From Temnopleurus reevesii (Eukaryota; Echinodermata; Echinoidea; Temnopleuroida; Temnopleuridae), in the NCBI GenBank assembly GCA_036244855.1, contig BQKZ01000090.1, positions 12,522 to 55,496 on the forward strand: 42,975 nucleotides of DNA, given 5' to 3'. Positions 33,101-42,080 of the stretch are shown here, piece after piece; position 1 is the stretch's first letter; each line of letters starts with the position of its first letter. The notes beneath the pieces are model-generated. The model was not told where the DNA came from. It saw only the letters and a program-made list of their open reading frames with translations, and did no database searches. A program made the translations under genes and the position numbers.

Positions 33101-36100
33101 TGGGGATCCGTGCGATCGGCAAATTCAATGGAATATATGACGTCATGTCGGACAACTCCTCATTCACTGTGTACATAGAATTTTTAAAAATGGATTAATG
33201 TAAAATTTAGAGTAAGGTTGCAACATCATTATTTTCAAAATACATGCAGAAGCAATACAGAAATGCTATACCGCAATCAAAAATTGGCATTTTGTGGACT
33301 TTTCGGAAAAAAAAGAGAAAATGTGAAAAATTGTATACAGAGTGAATGAGGAGTTGTCCGACATGACGTCACGGATTCCGTCGAATTTGCTGATCGCACG
33401 GATCCCCATGAGCAGTAGGGATCGTCATATCTCTGTGACTTTGAAAAGTCATAACTTTTGAACGGGTTGTCCGATTTTNGAGTTAGGAACGCGCTAAAAT
33501 CTTTCCTAAGACGTATTCTGAAAATCTTCTTAACGCAATCTTTTCTCTTGTAGGACCGCCTTCTTCTTATCTTCTATCACGCCCATTTTGGTCCCTTGAC
33601 CAATCATTTAAACAGTTATATAAGGAAATCAACCAATAGCAATGTCTCTTATCATTGCCAAGGGTCAAGTTTCGCCCTTGTGCGTAAACGATACTTGCGC
33701 GCTGCAATTGCGCTACGCGCTCCCTGTAGAAAAATGAGATAAATAATTTTATTGAACACGTGGCTCAAATGAAACACGTGGGCTATTTTACAATGAATTA
33801 AAATTGCTAATTTAACGAGAAAATTTAAAGAGAATTACTTATCTTTGACATTTTTATTCAAATATGGTCTTCTTCTTACTTGTCGTGCATATTTTACTCG
33901 AAATTCAAAACTATGTGAGATATAATACTCCGACCCCTATCATAAATATCTTCTCAAATACGGGGACAGATAAGAACAAATTTAAGATAAGAAGATTTTC
34001 AGAATAGATCCTAAATCATTGGGCGCGTATGTAGCTCTGTTTTACGCGCTAAATCTTGTGGGCGGGGTCAGTCAGGCAGAAGTTAAGAAGAAAGTTAAGA
34101 AGAAAGTTAGGAAGAAAGATAAGAACGTTTTCAGAATACCGATTTAGGAAAGTGACGTAGATAAGAACGAATTTAAGATAAGAACCATTTCAGAATACGG
34201 CCCCAGAACATTATGTGTGTGAAAAATGAGAAAAAGCTACTAAAAATTGTTATGAAGAAGAAGTTTTAACAACATCAACTGTGTTGATATGTAGCATATT
34301 AACATATTCTAAATTGAATCACATTTACACCTTTGGAATATATCCATGCAAGTATAAATCATTTATTTCAGTTGGTGTAAGCAGAAAGATTGAGCTCAGG
34401 GTGACAAGTTACAATGAATAGCTGATTCATATTCTTGAGGAAGAAATTACGATAGTTCATCTGCAAAAAGCTTACATCTTTGGCATCAGCGTAGCCACTC
34501 CTCGGACTCCACATTTTCCCTTCTCCCATCATGCCGAGCGCAAGGTGAGACAATGGTGCCAGGTCTCCGCTCGCTCCGACGGTTCCTTTGCATGGCACCA
34601 CTGACAGGCATGAAGCTGAGAAAACAAAAATTGAAAATTGTTATTGTAAGGATTTTAAAAATGCAATCAGTTTTAAAACATTTTCTTCTACCTGTATAAG
34701 CACAACCAAAGATTGGTTTCTTTGTCTATTTCGATTGGATGAGGGGTATCAAATTCAGTGCATGTCAGTACTTATTCAAAGCATAAAAATACCAAGATGT
34801 CACTATAGTTCTTGCATGGCGAGTGGGTTGGGTACCCAAGATTGCCAACCATTCTATTGATGAGGTGTATTTGCTGTGCATGTTGATTCATCCTGTACAT
34901 CCAAAGTGAATGTGGGAGATTATGATATATTGTTATAATGCTTTATCTTGAATAAAATATTTGGGTCATTTGTTTTGTCATTTACATTTCAATTGCTATC
35001 CTACTCCATATCCCATGAACGTTGGTATCTCTGGGTATCACAAAAATAGGCAGGTAACAGGTGTTTGTGTTTTTAGAATGTAGTATGCACTTGCAGTGTA
35101 TATATTCTTTTAATATGTTGCCCCCCCCCTCCCCGCCCCCCCAAATAAGGGGACCATGACCGCATAATTTTGACTGAACTATCCTTCTTTTCTTACCATT
35201 GAATGCAGCAATGAGTTTCTCCAGATTCTCCACCGAGATCCCACTAAACCCCTTTGCCAGGATGTTGATCCTAAGTGCTAGTAGCTTGCGGGTGTGTTCC
35301 GGGGAGAGAGGCCGGCCGACACCCACGCAATGTGATCGGATCAGATTCTCTTGAAGCTCTCTGAGGCAAATGTAAATTGCAAAATGATTCAAAGACAGCT
35401 GGATAATACCTCTAGCAAAAGTCATAACATACAGACAACTTTGCATTTCATTTCCTTGTGGTTGTGCGATCATTGAAAATATTTACATGTAAATCAGATG
35501 ACAGATCTATTACACTCCTGATCTCTCTAACATTGTCATTTATTTTCATAGATTAACCATCTCATTTAGTCTTGGTTGTACGTACAGCATAAAGTATCAC
35601 AAATTAATCCCGCATTAGCGTTCAACTTAAATTGAAATAAGGAATAACGCCTCAAGCAGCACATTAAAAATATATATATATTTTTATAAACATTTCTGAT
35701 AAAATACAGTTTGCAAACAATTAGGCTTGGATTCATACAACCAAATTGATTACTTTCCCCTTCTCCAATTCACCTTTACCTTTCTCGAATTGGGACATTT
35801 TTTAACATCAAATTCCATGACTGGATTATCAATTTCAAAAATATTTCCTGATTTTCTAGACTTCAAAGATGTGGATTAACGGATTAACTTACCGTAGTTT
35901 ATCAGGTGCAATAACTACTCGAGCAAACTTGCCAAAGCCAGTATTGATGCCATACACAACTGTTTGAAAAAAAATAATTAACAGTAGATAAATAAATTCA
36001 ATTTTGTCATGAAAGTATTTCACATTAGAGATGGCTGGATAATAATAATAATGAACAGCTTTTATATAGCGCTTATCAACTCTCCATGAGAATTCCCTAA

Positions 36101-38863
36101 GCGCTCTACAATTGCAGCATTATTACCCTGGCTTTGTCCCGGCAGCCACCATGCAGCGCACTTGGCGTTTCAAGGAATAAATATTCCTATCAGGTACCCA
36201 TTCACCTCACCTGGGTTGAGTGCAGCACAATGTGGATGAATTTCTTGCTGAAGGAGATTAACGCCCTGGGTGGGACTCGAACCTACGACCCTCTAGTTGA
36301 AAAGCGAGAGTCATGACCACTACACCACGGCGCCTCCATTATGAATATTGGTCTTGAATTATTCAAGCCTTTAAATTTATAATGGACAATACTTAGAATG
36401 AGTATTTTTTTTTACCATAAATGATAAATGATTAACCAAAAAATGCTCAAAATTGTTTTGACTGCCAAAGGCCCACAGGGGCACGTTCAATGAGAATTCA
36501 ACAAACTGTTTTATAGTATAAAGATTAATAAAATTTCTAGGTCAGGATAAGCCAGGTTAACCCAAAATCTCGATATACAGCATCCTCCATCTCTTTCCTC
36601 ACTTTTCCCCCCATCACCATCTTTCACTCCTATCATTGTTGTCCAACATGTCTTGTATTGTTCAATTCATCTATCGTCGCCTCATCTCTGTTAGTCTTCC
36701 TTTCTTTATCTCTTTTTATATTACTTATTTCAAAATTGTTATGTATATATGATTTATGTTATTGTAGAGTAGCCCACACCCTACAAGCAAAGCTTTTTAG
36801 TGGGTCTCTCCGTTTCCGCAAAATATCACTTTCTTGTGATTTCTTTTACCGTAGTTTGTAACTAAGATATTATATTTAAGTATGATTTTGAAAACTTGTT
36901 ATTTTGGGTAAAAATTATGCATATTAATCTTGAATTATGTATATTACATTTGTTTTGTCATACTGTATTGATTTGTATTTTGTTTGAAACGAAATAAAAT
37001 AATGAAATGAAATGAAAAAAAAAAATGAAAGAGAAGCAGACCTAAAATACCTTTGACATTTCTCTTTGACATGAAACTCACAACAATCAATTCCATTACC
37101 TAAAAATCATTGTGTGCAAATCTAATAATAATGTTTGGAATAACTTACTTTGTAAGAACACATTTATTGTTTGGACAAAAATCATTTTACCTTTATTCTC
37201 TTTAAGAATGTTGTCGACAAGCTCCCTTGCTTTTGCAACCTTTTCCCATGCTTCTGTTGAGAGCTAAAGATATACAATTAAAATAAAAAGTCTTGCTTCT
37301 GAAGAGTAACATTCTATTGGCCTTTACATGGATGACATTAACATTACTTTTGCTTCGGTGACAATTAATCAAGTATTGCATATGAATTGTAATCTTGATA
37401 AACGGGTCTTTCCATGGGGTTGGGTGCATTTTTGTGACATCCTAAAACCCTAAATCCATGCCTTTTTCAAACCAGCCAAATATTGTGAAATAATGACAAT
37501 GTTCACACAAAAACTGTGTCCCACTCAGCAGCATTCCTTAAAGACCATAACATATTGGGATTTGACACCTGACAATTTCTTGTACATGCAAAAGCCATAT
37601 GAAGTCCATATAACATAGGTAAATGTTTGTTTGCCTGTAGCTTCAAATCCAGAAAAGATTTCCAATTCAAATGTGTATGAAAAAAGGGCAATCTTATTCA
37701 ATAGATCAAAGCTTGAGAAGATCTGTATTGATCTTCAGGGTGAAATGACAAAATGGATACCTACATTACATGGACATCCCATGAAAAGTTGACCCAACCC
37801 CATGGAAATGCCCAAATCTGGTTTTCAAATGGGTTCGGTTTCAATGGGGACTAGATTTTAAATTCATCTATGGTGGTTGCAATTGACTATGATATTAATT
37901 GAGGGGCAACACTTTTTTTAGCAGTGACAAGGATATTTGCTGACAATAGAAAAAATTCAATTTCAAGGTCTCTTTATTTGCTTTAAAATCCCATAAACAT
38001 TACAAAAATAGCACTGACAAGTACACAGAAAATACAAGAATAAATGTAAATTAATTGATTTTTTTTTCCTACCTTGATTTTGTAACGTCCCTGGCCAAGT
38101 TTCACAAGATCATCAGGAGATAAACTGCATCCATCCAATTGCAGAAACTACAATGATAAAAAAAAATTATTTGAATAATTTGTGCCTCATCATATAATTT
38201 ACCACTGTTATGATAATAATAATAATAATAATAAAAATAATGAACAGCTTTTATATAGCGCTTTTCAATTAATGAGAATTTCCTAAGCGCTCTACAATTG
38301 CAGCATTATTACCCTGGCTTTAGCCCGGCAGCTACGTCACCAGCGCACTTGGCGTTTCAAGGAATAAATATTCCTACCAGGTACCCTTTCACCTCACCTG
38401 GGTTGAGTGCAGCACAATGTGGATGAATTTCTTGCTGAAGGAAATTAATGCCATGGGTGGGACTCGAACCTACAACCCTCTGGTTGAAAGTCACGACCAC
38501 TACACCACAGCGCCTTTCTTTGTTCTGTTTCCTTCCACAATATGCACTGTAAATCAGTGTTTATTCATGTTGGTATAAGTAGATACAATGTATCATCAAG
38601 CAAACACAAGTTTTATCTAGTTTTATCTAAAAAAATTAGTTTCTCATTCTCCATTTATCATAAGAAAATTTTTAAAATATCATTCCATTTTTCTATACAC
38701 TAATTATTCACATTTCATTCATCAAAATGAAAACGGTGGCCAATTGTTTTATGTTCGAAATCATGTGTTTCAAATAAAGACTAAAAAAGGTTATAATTAT
38801 TGAACTTTTTCCAGAACATTGAGCTCCAATATTTCAGGAAGGATAGTACATAAATATCAGAAA

Positions 38864-38910
<47 letters not shown>

Positions 38911-40946
38911 ATAGTATAAGTATAAAAAGGAATTTGGGTAACCAGTATTCCCTCATGGGTAAGTACTAAACTTTTTTTTCGGCAAGCAATGATAAATTAC
39001 ACAAAGTATTTTCAAAGCATTTTCCATTAAAGACAAACACCTTCCATAATGAATCTGGTTTAGAAGGCGGTTTTTACTGGTATATGTATCAAGGCCATCT
39101 CCTGTCTGGCTTAACATAATACCCAGGCTGTGGCACATCATTGTTTTGAGCATTGTGAGGCATGACACAAAAACTATCATTATATTGATTTTTGCACACT
39201 GTATGTTCAACCAGTAAGCATATATATACATGCATGGCTATCCACAAAAATTTAGTATCATTTTACTCTAAATGCTGAAATTTACGCTAGGGTTAATACT
39301 TTCGCTTATTTTGTGACCATGAAATTGCTAAAATTTAAACTCATAATAACGCCCATAGACATGTGTACAATAATCTTTCAACATTTGAAAACAACCCACT
39401 GATATGTAAATGTGTCTGAAATTCAGTGAACTAGCTAAAATTTATGCCAGCTAAAAATATTGGCTTTTCTTTTGCAGTACTTTTCTGATTCAGAGCTGTT
39501 TTGTTTGATTTATCATTGCAAAATTAGCATTACAAATATATTATTGAGGCAATATCTTTATCGTCATCTGTGAAAAATAAAAAGGAACAGAGATGTCAAC
39601 AATTAATCAAATTCGATGTCTAACACAGAGATGTGAACCATTCAGGAATAGATTAAAATGCAAAAAACGCAACAGATGAATAAAAGTGAGAGCAAAAATG
39701 AAAATAAGGACCATACTCTCAGCCATTCAATGAAAGAAAAATTAATGCATATTGCGGAAGGGTCGGCATCCTCTGCCATTATCAGAATATATAGTACATA
39801 ACATCTACCCTTAAATATCCAGCTACCTATACCTCCTCAAGACGAAAAATCTATACAATTTGGCAGCAATTTTCTTCCCAATGATTATTGCTGTTGCATA
39901 ATAATGTCTTTGGATAACAGTGGAGGGTTTTCTAGAAGACAGATGTTATGCAAGACGGAATTGTGTAATTCTTTATTTAGTATTATTCTATCACTTATTA
40001 TATTTCTTCAACACTAGTCAACAACAAATTTGTTTTATGCAGAGGTTTGAGGGGGCTGATTTATCTTGAATCTTATATGTGCTGAATCTAGAAATGTGAT
40101 CGGTTTTGCTCAATCAGGTAAAGTTTGTGAGTTATTCCCACAGGTTCAGATGTCAGGCAATTCACATTTCAATCTCTGTCATTCGTAAACATTATGATAC
40201 GGTTGGCAATCACTGCTACTCCATTCACAACAAATTACATTCAGCTGTTTTCACATTCTTAGATCGAAACATGATTATATCAAAGAAGACTTTTATAAAT
40301 ATATTCTTTATTAAAAGCTCATTTTCATCGTCTAACAGACCTATCTATGCTCTGGACCTCTAGGAAGACCAGAGCTACTTTGTATTAAGAAGCTCTGGGT
40401 ACGAGCTTACAGCCAATTATCATTTATTCATCAATGTATTACAATTATTTTCTTTCTCATTTGATTTATATATTGATTTTGTGTTTGTATTTTAATTAAA
40501 GTAGTTTTATATGAAAAAAAACAACAACAACCTTGACCGACTGAGTATCTATATCAATTTAATCATGACACGATAGTGATATAAATAATGACAATATGAA
40601 ATATAACCTAAATGATACACATGCTCATCTTGAATGTTATGTACCTGAAACTTTTCTTTACATAAACAATTAGTAAAGAAGCATGAATTACAGTTTAATT
40701 AAACAATATTACAGTTTATATCATTGCTTTTCTATGTATGCTGTTTAATTGTCCTGCCTTTGCAGTAATAAGCTTTACCCTGATCAAATTTTATTCTCCT
40801 TTATTTCTTTATATATTTGTTAGGTTTGATATACTAAATGTTCGTTATTCTATGTTCCTTTATGTTTAATAAAGTGATACAAAATCAAAATATATTTGAT
40901 GGAAAAGTGTTTGAATACTTACCTCATAACTAGCTCCGTCTCCCAT
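23043..40946 (-). CDS. HAL: Histidine ammonia-lyase gene (16 exons placed, damaged in this assembly)
   Basis: HAL deaminates L-histidine to trans-urocanate in the cytosol, using an MIO group formed from an Ala-Ser-Gly triad. Exons on the minus strand: 38073-38147, 37191-37263, 35893-35959, 35197-35360, 34476-34615, 32539-32586, 31883-31934, 30811-30906, 29646-29800, 28093-28158, 27489-27567, 26922-27008, 25360-25494, 24498-24606, 23711-23780 and 23043-23183, with a possible first exon at 40923-40946. Phases agree at every junction. Residues matching the bacterial active site (Tyr53, His83, Ala-Ser-Gly 142-144, Asn195, Gln277/Tyr280/Arg283, Phe329, Glu414) are all present. The placed exons encode about 518 residues. 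An exon of about 27 residues is missing at the N gap and one TAA interrupts exon 29646-29800, so as given it cannot make full-length enzyme. UROC1 follows on the same strand. Confidence 0.9.
23290..23410 (-). repeat. Two partial copies of the HAL terminal exon 5' border
   Basis: At 23375-23405, AGCTTCACTGCATCCCATAC plus CTGAAAAAC copies the exon start with its CAG acceptor. A more diverged copy is at about 23297-23326 (ATGAAGCACTTCATATCATC). The intronic word GATATAACTGTGAT follows in the same order. They are local tandem duplications that create extra potential 3' splice sites upstream of the exon. Confidence 0.7.
23711..23780 (-). CDS. HAL: HAL penultimate exon
   Basis: 70 bases encoding [20 protein letters not shown] and ENK, corresponding to PWIKDRFMAPDIEAAHRLLL in vertebrates. 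Acceptor ATTACAG, donor GTAAAT. Confidence 0.9.
23939..24490. repeat. (CAT)n microsatellite region
   Basis: About 550 bases dominated by CATCATCAT with CTT, CAACACCAC and TCCTC interruptions. It fills most of the HAL intron between 23711-23780 and 24498-24606. Long Ser or Met runs in the frames are by-products. Confidence 0.97.
24498..24606 (-). CDS. HAL: HAL exon: [17 protein letters not shown]
   Basis: 109 bases encoding [18 protein letters not shown] and LVRSVV. Acceptor TGTACAG, donor GTGAGT. A long (CAT)n tract begins right at the intron side of its donor. Confidence 0.95.
24990..25090 (-). repeat. SINE/LINE-type 3' tail fragment
   Basis: A (ATACA)n run followed by TTATATAGCGCCTTTTCAAA and TGCAAAGCGCTTAAAAC. 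It lies in a HAL intron and has no recognisable head. Confidence 0.5.
25360..25494 (-). CDS. HAL: HAL exon with catalytic Glu
   Basis: 135 bases encoding [20 protein letters not shown] and [15 protein letters not shown]. The Glu of QEDHVSM corresponds to Glu414. Acceptor TTGTAG, donor GTAAAT. Confidence 0.97.
25831..25995. mobile_element. Fold-back MITE-like element (same family, copy 2)
   Basis: Ends AGGTGTTTCACCAAG and CTTGGTGAAACACCT. It shares the ACTGGTATC and TACCAGTCGAACGTAAAG words with the 5379 copy. It lies in a HAL intron. Confidence 0.85.
26101..26277. mobile_element. Fold-back MITE-like element (same family, copy 3)
   Basis: Arms CCTGGGAGGTGTTTCACC and GGTGAAACACCTCCCAGG are nearly perfect over more than 70 bases each. 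It is the best preserved of the three copies. Confidence 0.88.
26276..26448. mobile_element. Fold-back element, related end sequence
   Basis: Arms GGGTTGTGTTTCACAAAGCT and AGCTTTATGAAACACAACCC, with GTAGATCTAC inside both. The ends resemble the GGTGTTTCACC family but the interior differs, so it is a separate subfamily. It abuts the preceding element. Confidence 0.8.
26703..26876. mobile_element. Fold-back element (GGGGTGTTG family)
   Basis: Ends GGGGTGTTGTTCAAAAG and TTTTGAGCAACACCCC, with CAGTTGAT words in both arms and a GATGCGCAT inverted core. A fragment of the same family lies at about 575-617. Confidence 0.8.
26922..27008 (-). CDS. HAL: HAL exon: [16 protein letters not shown]
   Basis: 87 bases encoding [18 protein letters not shown] and then [10 protein letters not shown], a block shared by all HAL enzymes. 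Acceptor CTTAG, donor GTGAGA. Confidence 0.96.
27489..27567 (-). CDS. HAL: HAL exon: [20 protein letters not shown]
   Basis: 79 bases encoding [21 protein letters not shown] and RLVNP. Nearly identical to vertebrate HAL. The acceptor TTTAAAG is AAG, which is permitted though less usual. Donor GTAAGT. Confidence 0.96.
28093..28158 (-). CDS. HAL: HAL exon: [10 protein letters not shown]
   Basis: 66 bases, 22 codons, [12 protein letters not shown] then [10 protein letters not shown]. The Phe of GNFHGE corresponds to Phe329. It starts in phase 0, so the missing upstream exon must end on a codon boundary. Acceptor TATCAG, donor GTAAGA. Confidence 0.94.
28330..28400. repeat. (AAT)n/(CAT)n microsatellite
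   Basis: ATAATAATAATAATAATAAT followed by CATCATCATC and TCCTCATCATCATCATC, ending where the second 878-base block begins. A CAT-rich word at both block ends may have guided a misjoin. Confidence 0.85.
28398..29275. repeat. 878-base duplicated block, second copy beside the N gap
   Basis: Near-identical copy of 22406-23283 placed inside a HAL intron and ending at the first N. It includes a full copy of the HAL terminal exon (29035-29175) in the wrong place for splicing order. It could be an assembly misjoin or a very recent duplication. Confidence 0.92.
29035..29175 (-). pseudogene. Misplaced copy of the HAL terminal exon
   Basis: Identical in layout to 23043-23183, including its acceptor and TGA, but located upstream of six HAL exons. 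If real, splicing into it from 29646 would truncate the enzyme. It is part of the 878-base duplicate and ends about 100 bases from the N gap. Confidence 0.85.
29276..29371. other. Assembly gap (96 N)
   Basis: It follows directly after a 12-base G run and AA. It lies where a HAL exon of about 27 codons should be. Confidence 0.99.
29646..29800 (-). pseudogene. HAL: HAL exon with in-frame TAA
   Basis: 155 bases from a CTGGCAG acceptor to a GTGGGT donor. The reading frame is fixed on both sides: the upstream exon supplies the T of TGT, and the exon ends [18 protein letters not shown], carrying the Gln, Tyr and Arg equivalents of 277, 280 and 283. In that frame the conserved RPH.GQ block reads CGA ACC AGG CCT CAC TAA GGT CAA. 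The residue before GQ, normally Lys, Arg or Pro in the family, is replaced by a stop at 29775-29777. A one-base change from AAA would suffice. Either this allele is null or the base call is wrong. Confidence 0.85.
29905..29960 (-). pseudogene. Decayed duplicate of the start of the HAL RPH exon
   Basis: The minus strand has a pyrimidine-rich acceptor (CAATTTCAATTTTAG), then a frame reading [17 protein letters not shown] before TAG. It parallels the true exon start (IHRTRPH, stop, GQRLVAKRI) about 160 bases downstream. The stop-bearing position of the true exon is ACA (Thr) here. Similarity ends after about 56 bases and no donor is seen. Confidence 0.75.
30811..30906 (-). CDS. HAL: HAL exon: [20 protein letters not shown]
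   Basis: 96 bases encoding [15 protein letters not shown] and [13 protein letters not shown], near identical to vertebrate HAL. It ends in phase 1 (T of a Cys codon) before GTAAGT. Confidence 0.96.
30950..31046 (+). repeat. SINE/LINE-type 3' tail fragment
   Basis: GAGCGCCATGGGCGCCGTAT, GTGCGTTATATAAGTAG and an ATTATTATTACT run. It directly abuts the 33-bp minisatellite. Confidence 0.5.
31047..31756. repeat. 33-bp minisatellite, about 20 units
   Basis: The unit is AGATCTTATGAAGATGATGG followed by TAATACTACATTC. Because 33 is 11 codons, two + frames and at least one minus frame stay open for over 450 bases. It lies in the HAL intron 30907-31882 between well-supported exons, so coding is unlikely. 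Confidence 0.95.
31883..31934 (-). CDS. HAL: HAL exon with INGTQ
   Basis: 52 bases encoding [17 protein letters not shown]. The Asn of INGTQ corresponds to Asn195 in the active site. Acceptor AACCAG, donor GTAATG. Confidence 0.95.
32026..32183 (-). mobile_element. Partial tRNA-derived SINE
   Basis: Head and part of the body of the same family, reversed: ACCTGGGTTGAGTGCAGTAC, CTTACTGAAGGAAATGAACG and CCACTACACCATGGTGC. The tail half is missing. It is diverged and lies in a HAL intron. Confidence 0.7.
32539..32586 (-). CDS. HAL: HAL exon: [16 protein letters not shown]
   Basis: 48 bases, 16 codons, matching VLEAHGLKPVILKPKE of vertebrates. Acceptor TTTCAG, donor GTATGC. Confidence 0.94.
32949..33478. 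mobile_element. Long fold-back element (AAAGGGGAACC family), member 3, cut by an N
   Basis: Left arm about 32949-33180, right arm about 33330-33478, complementary over GTCGGACAACTCCTCATTCA and GATCCGTGCGATC. The outer end of the right arm stops at the single N at 33479. It lies in the HAL intron 32587-34475. Confidence 0.75.
33484..34203. mobile_element. Fold-back element ending GTATTCTGAAA / TTTCAGAATAC
   Basis: The left end has CTAAGACGTATTCTGAAAAT. The right end has CGTTTTCAGAATACCGAT and a final TTTCAGAATACGGCCCC, with AAGTTAAGAAGAA repeats inside the right arm. Several sub-copies seem nested. No coding capacity. Confidence 0.6.
34476..34615 (-). CDS. HAL: HAL exon with MIO-forming Ala-Ser-Gly
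   Basis: 140 bases encoding [27 protein letters not shown] and [15 protein letters not shown]. The ASG in [14 protein letters not shown] is the signature of the phenylalanine/histidine ammonia-lyase family and cyclises to MIO. GKMWSP is typical of animal HAL and not of PAL. Acceptor TCTCAG, donor GTAAGC. Confidence 0.97.
35197..35360 (-). CDS. HAL: HAL exon with catalytic His
   Basis: 164 bases encoding [20 protein letters not shown], then [15 protein letters not shown] and LIAAFN. The His in RSHCVGVG corresponds to His83. Acceptor CCTCAG, donor GTAAGA. Confidence 0.96.
35893..35959 (-). CDS. HAL: HAL exon with active-site Tyr loop
   Basis: 67 bases encoding [20 protein letters not shown] and KLR. 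The Tyr of YGINTGFG corresponds to the catalytic Tyr53 of the bacterial enzyme. Acceptor AAACAG, donor GTAAGT. Confidence 0.95.
36041..36337 (-). mobile_element. tRNA-derived SINE, reverse orientation
   Basis: The reverse complement carries GGCGCCGTGGTGTAGTGG, TAGGTTCGAGTCCCACCC and the shared body words TTCCTTGAAACGCC and GCGCTATATAAAAGC. The family is related to the 20797 copy, with a longer middle. It lies in a HAL intron. Confidence 0.85.
37191..37263 (-). CDS. HAL: HAL exon: [13 protein letters not shown]
   Basis: 73 bases encoding [19 protein letters not shown] and K. It aligns with the helix before the active-site Tyr loop. Acceptor CTTTAG, donor GTAAAA. Confidence 0.9.
37409..37808. 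repeat. Widely spaced inverted repeat
   Basis: TTTCCATGGGGTTGGGT at the left and ACCCAACCCCATGGAAA at the right are exact complements about 370 bases apart. The inner sequence pairs only weakly. It may be a decayed fold-back element in a HAL intron. Confidence 0.55.
38073..38147 (-). CDS. HAL: HAL exon: [16 protein letters not shown]
   Basis: 75 bases, 25 codons, phase 0 at both ends. It encodes [20 protein letters not shown] and IK, against LDGDRLTTEDLVNLGKGRYK in vertebrates. This is the start of the conserved lyase domain. Acceptor TTGTAG, donor GTAGGA. Confidence 0.93.
38211..38516 (-). mobile_element. tRNA-derived SINE, reverse orientation, second copy
   Basis: Very close to the 36041 copy over its whole length (shared GGTTGAGTGCAGCACAATGT and TTGGCGTTTCAAGGAATAAA). 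It has a small deletion in the anticodon arm and an (AAT)n tail at its 3' end (left side). It lies in the HAL intron just upstream of the exon at 38073-38147. Confidence 0.85.
38861..38913. repeat. (AAAT)n microsatellite
   Basis: About 13 AAAT units in the large HAL 5' intron. Confidence 0.97.
39240..40900 (-). other. Large HAL 5' intron, nothing recognised
   Basis: AT-rich sequence between the SINE/microsatellite part and the candidate first exon. No homology to HAL N-terminal residues, no SINE and no strong inverted repeat was seen. Confidence 0.5.
40923..40946 (-). CDS. HAL: Candidate HAL first coding exon
   Basis: ATG at 40944-40946 opens a short frame, MGDGASYE, ending at a good GTAAGT donor in phase 0, the phase required by the next exon (FLQLDG). 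An in-frame TGA lies 5 codons upstream. Vertebrate HAL has about 100 further N-terminal residues, so either this lineage has a short N-terminus or the true 5' exons lie elsewhere (a CTAG acceptor just upstream at about 40955 is possible). Confidence 0.4.
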
Positions 40947-41394
40947 ACCAGACCTAGTTTCAATTCAAACTGGTCAAGGAAAAATCAAAGCTCATTCATG
41001 GAGAGGAAGAGCATTTGCTCTTTCAGGACGATAAAATTCATTTTGTGTTTTTGGTCCAACAACTTTTGATGCAGGGGTCTACAAAATATACCAGATGCAC
41101 GAGAGGAGTAACAAATTCTACACCAAATCTGACCATCATTATTGTGCCACTGTTTGCCATTTGCCGCAGAAATTTTTTTAAATGAAAATAATCACTAAAA
41201 TTGTAACAAATCCTTAAAATGGCAACACATTGAACATGTAAAAATCCTTAGTTTTCATGGAAAGTGGCAACTTTAAACTTTTTAACATGAGTTTGGCTAT
41301 GAAGATTCAGTTTGGTCACATTATATTTAATTGGACTGTTTTATAAAAAAGAATTGAAAATTCTAATGTTGCTAATTTAGGAAAGGAGTAGTGA

Positions 41395-41950
41395 TAGCAT
41401 TACACAAACTCTTAAGAAGTTACACTGGCTTCCTGTAAACAAGCGCATCATGTTCAAAATTTGGTTAATTACAAGCACAGCATGGTTCTTCTCCTTCTTA
41501 TTTAGCTGATGTAATACACCCCATCTTGAACCCTTCGATCAAGTAACCAGTCACTTCTGTCGACATCAAAAACAAACACACAATTTTGGTGGTAGAGCTT
41601 TTTCAGCTGCAGCTCCTAGCCTCTGGAACGGACTTCCAAAAACCATCAAAGAAGCTCCAACAACTACAAATTTCAAATCCTTATTGAAGACCCATCTATT
41701 TGCCTTGAAATAATTAGCTCTTGAACATGATGCGCTTGTCTTCTCAAAATTTCGGTTATTTCTTTTTGTTAATCATCATTGTTTTACTTTTTCATTTGAT
41801 ATAGTCTAGTAACTAAATTACTAAATTTGTAGATAATGTTAAGTTATGTCATTTGTAAATTGCAAATTGTTAAAATTGTACAGCGCATAGAGAATTCATA
41901 TGTTTTATTATGCACTTTATAAAAATTGAATTATCATTATTATTATTGAA
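41395..41950 (+). mobile_element. Broken LINE 3' end
   Basis: The + strand reads KKLHWLPVNKRIMFKIW near its start, and later frames hold S.W.GLPKTI-like and FKSLLKTHLFALK segments before TAA. The frame shifts between these blocks, so this is a decayed copy of the same kind of LINE as at 1535. The tail has a GCGCATAGAGAATTC word and an ATTATT run. Confidence 0.7.
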
Positions 41951-42058
41951 TTTGATGCAAAATAATTCCTGCCCTAAATGGGTTAGACATTTATATATTT
42001 ATACATGTATATCTTCAAATTTAATAGTGGATGTCATTTCAGTATGAGTGGTGCTAGC

Positions 42059-42080
42059 CCCCCCCCCCCCCCCCCCCCCC
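42059..42080. repeat. Poly-C tract ending at an N
   Basis: A 22-base C run followed by an N at 42081. Similar G or C runs lie at 1-11, about 14218-14232, 23270-23281, 27808-27817, 35122-35130 and 42346-42355. Confidence 0.9.
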
